Assembly: GCA_002423145.1 (NCBI GenBank)
Contig: DIUU01000014.1
Coordinates: 80,716 to 144,715, forward strand
Direction: 5' to 3'
DNA: 64,000 nucleotides
Source of the DNA: Acholeplasmataceae bacterium UBA6150
GTDB lineage: Bacteria > Bacillota_I > Bacilli_A > Acholeplasmatales > UBA5453
The position numbers were made by a program, and so were the translations under genes. This document shows, one piece after another, positions 45,301 through 52,163 of the stretch; the first letter of the stretch is position 1; each line of letters opens with the position of its first letter. Below the pieces are notes generated by a model. It made no database searches, was not told the DNA's origin, and worked only from the letters and a program-made list of their open reading frames with translations.

Positions 45301-47050
45301 GTTGAATGTCGGTATCGCTTACCACATTACGAATCGTCCCGATAGAAAGTCCAGCAATCGAACCCACGTTGAATGTTCTACCGTAGTTATCAGCTGTGGA
45401 GGTTAAGTTCATTTGGTTGTTCAATAGATTGATGTTGCGTACTGTTCCGCTTAACACGCTGAATAAACCCATGTAGTAGTTTGTTCCGATGACTACCGGT
45501 TTATCTGTGGTCATATTGTAAATATATTTGTTTGTATTTGTGCTTGAACTTGAAAATTCACTGGTTCCCCCACTAAATGTGCCTTTAAACTCTTTGGTTG
45601 GGGTAACATAACCTTTGATATTCTTCATATCGATGTCATCCACAAGTCGATAATTGTGTGTATCATAGGTTATACCACTGAATGGTGTATTGTAATTAAT
45701 CAGCTTATTAAACGCTATTAAATCCATCTCATTGGCGATTTCAAACGCGCCTGAAACATAGTTTAATTTAAACATAATTGGGAAATCATCTTGGACATAG
45801 AAATTCCAACGACGTGTTTCGCCATAGAGTGTCTGTAAATTCGTCGTATTGATCGAAATAGGTGACCCTGAAGCAGTACCACTCTTAAATTGTGCTTGTG
45901 TGTAATTTGGAAATGACTGTGGTAGCGTAGTCGAATCGACATTGGGTATGACCAATTGATCGTAGGCTACACCCGCAATCGTACCACTGTTGTTATAAAC
46001 GAATGGTCGAACGTTAAAGCGCGATCTAGAGCCATCGGCCATGACTTTATCACCAATAAAGAATGAGTTATATATTTTACCCGTAGACGCATTCGTATGC
46101 GCGAAGCCAGCCGCTGTAAATGTTGTCCCCGCTTGAACGAATAAAATGTTAAACCGAATCCCTGCAATCGATACTCCTTGTGCGTTGGTTTTGGTATCAA
46201 TGACAGAAACATTATAAATTGTCCCGTGATTGGTTCCCACAAACATCGCTGCTTTGGTCAAACCTTCTGGCGCATCCAACAATTCAAAGTTAGGGTTTCT
46301 TACGGTTAAATTTTTGACTACACCCGTTTCACCAATGAGGGCGAACATCGAGTAGCTTTGAATCAATGAAAAGATTTGGCTATTTTGTTCCGTACCATCG
46401 AATGAATAGTCCACTGTAATATAGCTATAACCAGAAACATAGAGATTTGAAATACTAAATCCTTGTCCATCAAAGCTACCAGTGAAAGGAAAAATCGGGT
46501 CTTGTTCTCCCGGTGTATTTGGATCATAGTCAATCGGTAAGTCTAAATCGATACCAATCGGATTGAATGTTTTCGCTCTCATATTTCGATAGTCAATGTC
46601 TGATACGAGTGCGTAATGTTGATTCAATAAATAGCTGACTGTTTTGTAGTAAAAATAGTTCGCATAATTGGCTGTGTTGATCCAATTATACGAAACCGCT
46701 GTTGAAAAGTTGTATAAATCATCGGGGGTTTCAATCGCGATGCGTTTGGTTTGAACCAGTGCTGCAATGGCAGCTTGCATAGACGTATCGCGCGCATCAC
46801 CATTGGCAAAAGATTGATTCATGTGCGTTACGATGATGGTTTGTATTTCACTGAAAGTTACCATCGGTTCTGCTTTGTTTGCCTTACTTAAATTCGTATC
46901 AAAAAAACCATTATTAAAAACAGAGGTTTGTGTTTGATCGTCAATACCCGTGTTTTGTGGGATCCTTTTTGCAATCTCAAAAAAGACTGTTAGCACAAAC
47001 ACAGACATGATGAGGGTAATGATCAATTTTTTAGAAATATTCTTAATCAT
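39317..47050 (-). CDS. Giant exported protein with GG(I/V) repeat region (2577 residues)
   Basis: The N terminus MIKNISKKLIITLIMSVFVL is a signal/anchor (span about 9-26). Residues about 190-1500 are repetitive with many units of the type (V)GGI(V/A/F)G..., then INTGEI or ANLGMI, for example FVGGIAGSAQGSVTYVANLG, AGGIIGATYIVG, FGGIFGRLQRGTFG, resembling GLUG-type beta-helix repeats of surface adhesins. The last ~1000 residues look like beta-sandwich repeats. The C-terminal end is GSQWGLYDDYTSWDN; no LPXTG and no terminal membrane span. Start: ATG at 47050 with GGAG ten bases upstream, 2 bases after the previous stop. No enzymatic motif seen. Confidence 0.85.
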   Translation of the reverse strand: MIKNISKKLIITLIMSVFVLTVFFEIAKRIPQNTGIDDQTQTSVFNNGFFDTNLSKANKAEPMVTFSEIQTIIVTHMNQSFANGDARDTSMQAAIAALVQTKRIAIETPDDLYNFSTAVSYNWINTANYANYFYYKTVSYLLNQHYALVSDIDYRNMRAKTFNPIGIDLDLPIDYDPNTPGEQDPIFPFTGSFDGQGFSISNLYVSGYSYITVDYSFDGTEQNSQIFSLIQSYSMFALIGETGVVKNLTVRNPNFELLDAPEGLTKAAMFVGTNHGTIYNVSVIDTKTNAQGVSIAGIRFNILFVQAGTTFTAAGFAHTNASTGKIYNSFFIGDKVMADGSRSRFNVRPFVYNNSGTIAGVAYDQLVIPNVDSTTLPQSFPNYTQAQFKSGTASGSPISINTTNLQTLYGETRRWNFYVQDDFPIMFKLNYVSGAFEIANEMDLIAFNKLINYNTPFSGITYDTHNYRLVDDIDMKNIKGYVTPTKEFKGTFSGGTSEFSSSSTNTNKYIYNMTTDKPVVIGTNYYMGLFSVLSGTVRNINLLNNQMNLTSTADNYGRTFNVGSIAGLSIGTIRNVVSDTDIQLGTAAIGRSFVGGIAGSAQGSVTYVANLGMIDGNAHDFNNLTINGLFSIGGIVGSTTSTTLILTNSINTGEIRGLGLTTGAQFNIAGGSFVQNRVGGIIGEVNNTAGTNHSFYYVTNQGKVAVNDFAGKSGGVVQNFLGGIFGEVRGLSFQLTNPTNPITFRNGRWQNAGVIEANHVNTFTTTNSAGIGVVSTTTTKAEFTYMTNSGGFNFPNLNYGNHNTYMFYSATILDNSTGGVKLTRAYNTATFTFGPTYFSSNSGITVTTIRIAPFFVSKSDLSSELNFVENFGELIIGSTNADSTVLNTLHVAGITLATKVDYKNVSFTGVKVTTQDGYYYNGITLVRINNSFEVFVSGITYALPYDTATSRAYIMQNVINKGNIIVADFKGNTTMTNNTITVGGSTGNGTQAGFAGFSTTITSRNLYVAGIANLNVGEIKNAMNYGSISSTLNPTYKDIDGNANTFVGGITTFNYNLIQDAANVGLIEMINSSTTSISYVSSQADPLSTTALFAGMTYGYIGGVVAGGISAAIANTRATILTGIGYNANVTGEVIDTANNGDIFAKSRFYVRSGGIIGVAIGVEITAGTDNATQVSVNDKKFSSNITGSQDPISLSKVSNGLNFGNISAVTYNKFNYASTSITDTNAYASRPGIYSSAGGVVGYGLFAMKRMLNHGIISSTDVAGGIIGATYIVGSTSNTTIPVSVVDIDTAVNYGSVKAIEIEMTTQGLTNYNNFTYENSKNYSSSTYYKTSSYLFPANTSSRAINRKPGFGGIFGRLQRGTFGLMQSNNFVNILNMDPNIDMIGRTDQNALGSFIYYRFSVVGVVDTYYSARTNDTSPASIVGYFPAQDITNRTIFHDSSTTVAFRIQRAGTSPNFTYTVTGVTLTSANGNRTDVLNRFVGIYATVSPITSTYLSNNANNTYPTTLTTDFTSTSYPLYTTITTHRDITRYGLTAAQIASGVPSWSSNVGTLTISNYNTDFTFTTNTTVSLTIADYNMEKVQDLTVGDVGYDPKKTYIFNQSFPLMNPSQSDFIYRVTKEVLADRFRLAADPLFKNGMYVLASSKGREAGAVLPANLSINNFYGLKEPDTPVYYNLDSISASNLNIPSVQDLPTDPLYLSYSSMFQVRKSDKSLVLPKQDQPTIGDLVLYDPSGINPTLEGGTIDNTAKTITFNVSQSAFPSNTVTYEALQATLSENAVIAISGITSGTHAGFKTAYNARTSNILGGAYKFTHTGTFDVNNRVQFTMTVYSEVAADDANLVTVYRTNYVVTINRIAQNLNVTLNQILMNSTNVTPLPTLSGSTFTVSPSFPLSPNGTITVRFIDNNTQLPLGHNLTIHRLTKDGDTVDPAYYTLALTPKASNNIFGFAMTLSDELESGVYRIVFSYYNSSTQFNLDFTKQASSNRLITSLSYSTYSADASGGLIFTPTGTNFTTFIEFGEILEGVLLSTNRSLVVTPISNGSGLNYVNTLDSVQLSLDGNTLMILKVSPFASITSATVRYQYGGDGRKSYIFTYTIVNELSQSTSITHTVTERQLANFIIYKNGNQQFAYPVEVTREALTTNIQIDFRLQDVTLYDNITTIITDINGVFTPTENQIQFFIDDGYAMIITFELGVGEKTYAFTLNREGGVTYNLGNVVIRKNLGVSAYLNDIRFQINSDITLKYPLIYQINADGSTTTPTNYDPRAFFDGIDYDGADVAGVQYFRINGEVSDIDLSNYHPDFTLPIGAIIQRQVGPNSWSNDLFGNFTSEVEDVNTVVRYRILSEQTNANNPGVLTNITDSTIVYYDLTVVDILYNLTIRFTLFYRFANGTIVPAGDPSSPIKNSVILIILKNYETDESFTPTISIDPVTGRIIYPYEGEIFGYTDGVRNQSTLFFYPLPANITNYLYTFGKNKTGVYNFSIVSPKYTGVTSVNLVNGLRYDYNIYLRTGVTGSGTYPWNDDKYKLPVFDNTGEIIGKYYYVLGTNRQIIREFAIVIEESTLGSQWGLYDDYTSWDN

Positions 47051-47052
47051 AT

Positions 47053-47766
47053 TTACCACGCTCCATCATCCCAAGGTCTATTCGGTAGACCCCAGTTGAT
47101 TACTGGCCCTTCTATGGATTGTACCGCTTCTATAATAAACCCCAATTGTAGACTATAGCTTGTGTCGTATAGATTAAATAGGGTACTGCCAAAATCGGCT
47201 ACGAATGTAATGGTATTGGGTGTAGTATCTGGATTTCTTTTTACGGTATTGGTGTAATAGAAAAAGCCATCATTATCTCGATTATCATAAAAGTAAGGAT
47301 TCATTGCGTCGCCTTCATCCATGTAATGGAAAGGAATTCTATTGGGTTGTGTAATCGCAACCTCATAACTCTTACCACCGGATATATAGGATAAGGTGAG
47401 CTGTTCATATACCCCAACTCTCATATATGAATCTACATTGCTCATCACATTGATGTTAACACGCAGATTCTTAACAAATTGAGGATTATCAGGATTAGAC
47501 AAATTCACACGGTAAATACCTAGCTTTGTAAATGTACCTTGACCTTCAACTTCATAAGAATATTCAATGTCGGTGGTTTTTTGTTGTAATACATTAAATT
47601 CATCATAGTATTCAAAGTATGCGACAATTTCAACGTTTACTGCACCCAAGGTAACTTGGTTGTTACTGGTATTCATATTGGTTAACCATCCCGCAATCGA
47701 TACGGCTGCGAGCGAGGCTAACAAGATGAATGTGATGACCATTTTAGTTAAATTTTTAGTTTTCAT
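47053..47766 (-). CDS. SipW-type signal-peptide exported protein 4
   Basis: 237 residues. The signal region MKTKNLTKMVITFILLASLA is followed by GWLTNMNTSNNQVTLGAVNV, a helix, a small residue then aromatic, and a short linker to a VTLGxV strand, as in TasA/CalY-type proteins cleaved by the SipW-class signal peptidase. The body is beta-rich with a RWxxxx-free, Tyr-rich stretch and the end IEGPVINWGLPNRPWDDGAW. AAAAGGAGGTTAAC precedes the ATG. It directly precedes the giant gene. No assigned function. Confidence 0.78.
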   Translation of the reverse strand: MKTKNLTKMVITFILLASLAAVSIAGWLTNMNTSNNQVTLGAVNVEIVAYFEYYDEFNVLQQKTTDIEYSYEVEGQGTFTKLGIYRVNLSNPDNPQFVKNLRVNINVMSNVDSYMRVGVYEQLTLSYISGGKSYEVAITQPNRIPFHYMDEGDAMNPYFYDNRDNDGFFYYTNTVKRNPDTTPNTITFVADFGSTLFNLYDTSYSLQLGFIIEAVQSIEGPVINWGLPNRPWDDGAW

Positions 47767-47783
47767 GTTAACCTCCTTTTGGT

Positions 47784-48353
47784 TTATGGAATCTGATCTA
47801 GACGTACTTCAAAATACCCTAAGGTAATCGATTCACCATGTAATGTATTATTGATGGTGGGTTCCACTTGAATCGTGAAATCAAAGGTCAAAGTACCTTC
47901 GTATGTTAAAACATAGTTAGAAAATAAAACGACATTTGAGCTATTTAAATCCAAACTGGTATTGCTGAGTGTCGTCGGATGAATAAAATCTATGGTTAGC
48001 AAATTAAATAACGCACTATTGGTTGGTAAAATATCTTTTACTGTGATATCTAAATGTCCATCGGCTGTACCTGTATTTTCAATAATCAGACGAAATGTAT
48101 ACACTTGTCCAGGCATCAAATTCTCAAAATCAATTCCAGCCGCTGTAATTTCCGTGAATCCACCATCCAATACGCCATCTTTATTGGCGTCATTGGCAGT
48201 GTATAACTGGGCATTTACGGTAATCGATCCGCTGGTGAAAATGACGGGGTCGGACTGGAATCTCGCGATGATCCAAGCAAAGATACCGGTGGTTAATAAA
48301 GCGAGCACCATGACAAAAATAAGGATGCTTTCGATGAGTCTTAATTTTTTCAT
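47784..48353 (-). CDS. SipW-type signal-peptide exported protein 3
   Basis: 189 residues from the ATG at 48353, which has GGGGGTGACACC upstream; the longer in-frame version overlaps the previous gene. Signal MKKLRLIESILIFVMVLALL then TTGIFAW and IFTSGSITV. The mature domain (LMPGQVYTFRLIIENTGTAD) is an Ig-like or DUF11-like beta sandwich of the kind seen in TasA/camelysin family proteins. No cell-wall or cysteine anchor. Function unknown. Confidence 0.78.
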   Translation of the reverse strand: MKKLRLIESILIFVMVLALLTTGIFAWIIARFQSDPVIFTSGSITVNAQLYTANDANKDGVLDGGFTEITAAGIDFENLMPGQVYTFRLIIENTGTADGHLDITVKDILPTNSALFNLLTIDFIHPTTLSNTSLDLNSSNVVLFSNYVLTYEGTLTFDFTIQVEPTINNTLHGESITLGYFEVRLDQIP

Positions 48354-48373
48354 GGTGTCACCCCCTTTTGGCC

Positions 48374-48958
48374 TTACTGGCCAGTTGAAAAGTCGTAATT
48401 GGTTGTTCCTAAGGTTGCCCAATCAATGAATGGGCCTTGTTTAGCTTGAAAAATAAGTGTCAGTGATACCGTTTGACCCACGTGTTCATTTCGGATGACA
48501 TAGCCATCTAATTTCAATGAGATGAGCACTGGAATTTGAAATACATTGGTTGGAATTTTATACTTTCCTGGTTCAGATAACGCATCGGTATCTGTTCCAC
48601 GATAATAATAGTATCCGTCGGATTCTAAAACCCAATCGGCATCAAACTCATACACTGCGAATATGTCTTCTAGTTCTACAGTACCCAATAGGGATGTGGA
48701 TGCAGATACACTGAATCGCAGTTCAGTTTCAACCGTAGATTGGTTATTCAAGGTAAATGGGGTGGCTACTAATTCTTGGGCAGGCATCACAAAATCGGTG
48801 ATGAAACTACCTGACCAGGAGAATGAGACTTCCCCTAAAGTCAAATCTACACTGCCTGTTTCTTTTCGATCAAAATAGTAGGCATAGATTGTGGTTGCTA
48901 AAAGTGTAAGTGTAAGCAACATGCTTAAGGTCAATACAATCAATCGTTTATTCATCAT
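48374..48958 (-). CDS. SipW-type signal-peptide exported protein 2
   Basis: 194 residues. Signal MMNKRLIVLTLSMLLTLTLL followed by ATTIYAYYFDRKETGSVDLTLGEVSF, a near-textbook SipW-type cleavage region. The C-terminal FQAKQGPFIDWATLGTTNYD resembles IEAVQSIEGPVINWGLP of the downstream gene. AAGGAGGTCA precedes two adjacent ATG codons at 48958 and 48955; either could be used. The stop is at 48374-48376, 20 bases before the next start. Confidence 0.8.
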   Translation of the reverse strand: MMNKRLIVLTLSMLLTLTLLATTIYAYYFDRKETGSVDLTLGEVSFSWSGSFITDFVMPAQELVATPFTLNNQSTVETELRFSVSASTSLLGTVELEDIFAVYEFDADWVLESDGYYYYRGTDTDALSEPGKYKIPTNVFQIPVLISLKLDGYVIRNEHVGQTVSLTLIFQAKQGPFIDWATLGTTNYDFSTGQ

Positions 48959-48966
48959 TGACCTCC

Positions 48967-49611
48967 TTAGGCATCGAATACTGCAAGCAATGAGGCTATC
49001 CTAAGGACGCTAGCTTGGTATTCTTGTCTCGATGTATTGGGGTCAAATTGAATCTTAAACTCAATAAATACAATTTGACTGATGGGTATATTTACGTTGG
49101 TAACAATCGTGATATCTTGACTACCATCAATTAAATTAGATAGACGGTAGTTTGAGAATGTTTGGCCTTCAAAGGTGACTGGAGTGGATGAGTTCAATTG
49201 CAATATATTGGCAGACGCATTTACACTCACGGTACCATCCATTAATAGAAATACATTACGCATGTCATAACCCGAATTTGGATTATCACTTGTAATGTCA
49301 TTGAAATATATACTCGCAACAACAGATGAGGTGGATAGATTTTCAATGGTGACAATGAAATCAAATATGTCTCCAGGTAGTGAATTATTTAAAAAAGCGG
49401 TCATTTCAGCTTCTGTAGTGATCGTCACATAACTGCCGTTGTTCTTCTTTACTTGAAATACAATTTCAGCTTCATAGTTATTCACAGGAACAACAAACTC
49501 ATTGACACGAGATGAGTCCGATAATGCAAACCACGCAAAAGAAGAGGCTGAAAAAACCAGTAATGACAATATGAACATGATGACTGTAACACTCATGGAT
49601 TTATGGTTCAT
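48967..49611 (-). CDS. SipW-type signal-peptide exported protein 1
   Basis: First gene of the operon, 214 residues. Signal MNHKSMSVTVIMFILSLLVF, then SASSFAWFALSDSSRVNEF. The mature part (GDIFDFIVTIENLSTSSVVA) is again a beta-sandwich typical of TasA/DUF11-like proteins. GAGAGGTTACCGA precedes the ATG. No sortase motif. It shares the promoter at 49661 and is 8 bases from the next gene. Confidence 0.78.
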   Translation of the reverse strand: MNHKSMSVTVIMFILSLLVFSASSFAWFALSDSSRVNEFVVPVNNYEAEIVFQVKKNNGSYVTITTEAEMTAFLNNSLPGDIFDFIVTIENLSTSSVVASIYFNDITSDNPNSGYDMRNVFLLMDGTVSVNASANILQLNSSTPVTFEGQTFSNYRLSNLIDGSQDITIVTNVNIPISQIVFIEFKIQFDPNTSRQEYQASVLRIASLLAVFDA

Positions 49612-49660
49612 TCGGTAACCTCTCTTTCTTAACTATGTTAATGCATATTGGGACAGTTAA

Positions 49661-49690
49661 ATTATACCATCTATAGAAAAAAACCACCAA
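49661..49690 (-). promoter_or_regulatory. Promoter of the SipW-signal operon
   Basis: Minus-strand TTGGTG (49685-49690), 18-base spacer including T7, and perfect TATAAT (49661-49666), 50 bases before the first ATG. No other promoter-like site was seen between the five genes, whose gaps are 2-20 bases. Confidence 0.72.
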
Positions 49691-49702
49691 ATGGATGTTA
49701 AG

Positions 49703-49887
49703 AATTACTTAATATCTTGGAAATACCTTTAATTACCACACAATTAATTGTCCTTAACACACATTTCCCCACAAATTTGCGTAAATTATTCAAAAAAATA
49801 ACCCCTTAACATTGTCATAACTATTTCAAAAATCAAAGGAACAATGGAAAAGGATTATTTTAGTATTTATTCGGTTATTTGATTTTT
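49703..49887. other. Gene-free interval upstream of the SipW-signal operon
   Basis: AT-rich DNA between the operon promoter and the ZIP gene end. No open frame and no clear terminator or dyad was recognised. Confidence 0.5.
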
Positions 49888-50676
49888 TCAAACAAATAGG
49901 ATTAGACTTAAAGCCATGATGGCCATACCTGTAATTAAACCATATATCGCGATGTGATGCTTTCCATATTTTTCAGCTGTCGGAAGGAGTTCATCCAAAG
50001 ATATATACACCATGATTCCCGCGACCAATCCGAAGACGACACCAAACATCGCATCTGATAAAAACTGCTTTAACAGGAAATAGCCTAACAAAGCCCCTAT
50101 CGGTTCAGATAATCCCGAAGCAAAAGAATACAAAAACGCCTTTTTTCTAGACTGAGTTGCTTGATAAATCGGGACTGCTACAGCGATGCCTTCAGGGACA
50201 TTATGAATCGCAATCGCTACTGCAATACCAATCCCTAACGTAGGGTTTTCAAGCGCTGCGATGAAGGTGGCTAAACCTTCTGGAAAATTATGAATGGTAA
50301 TGGCTAAAGCGGAAAACAATCCCATTCTTAATAGTTTGTGATCACTTGATTTCATATCATTGACATCTCTGATCTCATGGGGATTTTCTTTATCCGGTAC
50401 CAGTTTATCGATCAAAGCAATCAAGAATATCCCTGCGAAAAACGCTAAAGTTGTTATAATATAGCCGGTTTTTAAACCATACACGAGTACCAATGAATCT
50501 TTGGCTTTAACGAATATTTCTACAAATGAAACATAGATCATTACCCCAGCGGATAACCCTAAAGCAAACGATAAAAATGTTTTGGATGTCGCTCTTTTAT
50601 TGAAGGCCAATAATGATCCTATTCCAGTGGACAGACCGGCAAATAGAGTCAATAGGAAAGCCTGTAGTACTGTCAT
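49888..50676 (-). CDS. ZIP family divalent metal transporter (ZupT type)
   Basis: 262 residues with about eight membrane spans. The two intramembrane metal sites are intact: TIHNFPEGLATF and AIHNVPEGIAVAVP. ZIP family members import zinc and other divalent ions. A charged loop (DKENPHEIRDVNDMKSSDHK) divides spans 3 and 4. TAAGAGGTGAATTT precedes the ATG. I saw no convincing Zur or MntR operator. Confidence 0.93.
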   Translation of the reverse strand: MTVLQAFLLTLFAGLSTGIGSLLAFNKRATSKTFLSFALGLSAGVMIYVSFVEIFVKAKDSLVLVYGLKTGYIITTLAFFAGIFLIALIDKLVPDKENPHEIRDVNDMKSSDHKLLRMGLFSALAITIHNFPEGLATFIAALENPTLGIGIAVAIAIHNVPEGIAVAVPIYQATQSRKKAFLYSFASGLSEPIGALLGYFLLKQFLSDAMFGVVFGLVAGIMVYISLDELLPTAEKYGKHHIAIYGLITGMAIMALSLILFV

Positions 50677-50783
50677 AAATTCACCTCTTATTTAAAAATA
50701 TTATTCATAATATATGATAAAACATTTCTTAAACAACTTCAAATCTATTGATAAAAATTCTAATTAGTCGTTGTATTTATAAT

Positions 50784-50806
50784 AAAAAAGAGGATATTTA
50801 GTCCTC
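50784..50806 (-). terminator. Terminator after the secreted-protein pair
   Basis: Minus-strand arms GAGGAC/GTCCTC-type (GAGGACTAAATATCCTC) followed by T6. Confidence 0.8.
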
Positions 50807-50885
50807 CCTGTGTAGTCTTGATTTTGATTTCATAAACGTACTGATTTTTGCTTTGATGTTTAGCCAAATAAAGTAAAACCTTTAC

Positions 50886-51446
50886 CTATGAGTGATTGGA
50901 TTCATACAAATCAATAACATAATCGATTATTAGCTGTTTATCAAAGTTTTCTGAAATCTCATTGTGATGATAGATATACCCATAGTATCCTACCCCGTTC
51001 ATTTCAAAATAGAAATCAACCAAAAACACCAAAATTTCATTGGATGCAGAAGGTACATAAAGCGCTGTTCGAATGACCAAACCATCGTGTATGATTTCCT
51101 CATCCATGTGTTCACCTGAGAATAAACGCCCACCAGATTCTCTACTATTTTCCACGGTCATACCCACGAAATTTTTATAGGTTAATCCATGATGCACGGT
51201 TTGATAACGATACCCATAAATTAGGTTAGTCTGTTGATGATAATCAATCGATGGTTCACCAAACATGGATTCACCGTCCATGAGTTTAAAATGAATGACT
51301 AGAGTGCTGTCTTGTTTTTCTAGTGCTTCATAGAATGATTCCATCGTAGCGTAATTTTTGTTGTAGGTATAGGCGTTGGATATTCCGGCAAAGCATCGAC
51401 TCATGGTCGTTAAAAGGATTAATGACATCATCAGTAATCGTTTCAT
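50886..51446 (-). CDS. Secreted protein of unknown function, 186 residues
   Basis: Signal peptide about 1-19 (MKRLLMMSLILLTTMSRCFA), a cysteine at 18 but not a good lipobox. Mature part rich in His and Tyr (YHQQTNLIYGYRYQTVHHGL) with a late segment EILVFLVDFYFEMNGVGYYG. GGAGGTGTCAAA precedes the ATG and the gene starts within the TGA of its upstream partner (4-base overlap). No family recognised. Confidence 0.65.
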   Translation of the reverse strand: MKRLLMMSLILLTTMSRCFAGISNAYTYNKNYATMESFYEALEKQDSTLVIHFKLMDGESMFGEPSIDYHQQTNLIYGYRYQTVHHGLTYKNFVGMTVENSRESGGRLFSGEHMDEEIIHDGLVIRTALYVPSASNEILVFLVDFYFEMNGVGYYGYIYHHNEISENFDKQLIIDYVIDLYESNHS

Positions 51447-51955
51447 TTTGACACCTCCATGGTTTTTCCATAAAGTGTAGTAATCGCTTGAAATAATCTT
51501 AGAATTTCGGTTTCAGGTAGATGATTGGCGTTTAGAATTTCGATACTTACACGGCTTTGATCGCCAATCAAAGTATAATAACCTTCACCAAACAAATCCG
51601 TGTTTTCCATTTGCATAATCTCATCGCCTGGTCTCATGTATAAAAGGACTTGAAAATGATAGTTCTTCAGTGGGTCTTTACTTTGATAAATCATTCTTGC
51701 TTCTCCACCACTTTGAACTTCTTTTTGATTGTACGCTCGATGCTCAATTTGATAACTAATAAAATACTCATCGTGCATATCAATCTCTGAATCTTCAAAG
51801 TAAAAATCTTCATCAAATAAATACGTGTCGACCCCTTTTAGAAATGCTTGATAATGGATGAAATTATCTATATATGGTGGTCTCATCGCATCCATGTTGG
51901 TATTAAATAGGAAAAAGATCCCAAATAAAACCATGAGTGTAGTCATTTTTTTCAT
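51443..51955 (-). CDS. Secreted protein of unknown function, 170 residues
   Basis: Signal peptide about 1-23 (MKKMTTLMVLFGIFFLFNTN then MDA). Mature part is acidic near the front (YLFDEDFYFEDSEIDMHDEY) and resembles its downstream partner in its HRAYNQKEVQSGGEARMIYQ / ESGGRL layout, so the two may be distant paralogues. ATG at 51955, GGAA upstream; a GTG at 51964 is less well placed. Function unknown. Confidence 0.65.
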   Translation of the reverse strand: MKKMTTLMVLFGIFFLFNTNMDAMRPPYIDNFIHYQAFLKGVDTYLFDEDFYFEDSEIDMHDEYFISYQIEHRAYNQKEVQSGGEARMIYQSKDPLKNYHFQVLLYMRPGDEIMQMENTDLFGEGYYTLIGDQSRVSIEILNANHLPETEILRLFQAITTLYGKTMEVSK

Positions 51956-52044
51956 AATTCTCACTTCCTTATGCTACAAAATTACCATATTTCAATCTAT
52001 TAATATATTGTTATTCAAAAGTGTCACAACTTTGTCACTAAAAG

Positions 52045-52074
52045 AAAATAAAAAAGACCATCTAATGATGATCT
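52045..52074 (-). terminator. Terminator after the baeRF3-like gene
   Basis: Minus-strand arms AGATCATC / GATGGTCT with ATTA loop, followed by T6. Confidence 0.85.
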
Positions 52075-52163
52075 GTTTTATAGGTGATGGTACTTTCTTC
52101 ATCCGATTAAAATCTGTATACTACATTTATTTTATATTTGTTAATAATACCAATGATTCGTCC

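Noticed and set aside
49703..49887. Possible regulatory RNA or extra gene in the gap before the SipW-signal operon
   Set aside because: No frame, hairpin or promoter beyond the one mapped could be supported.
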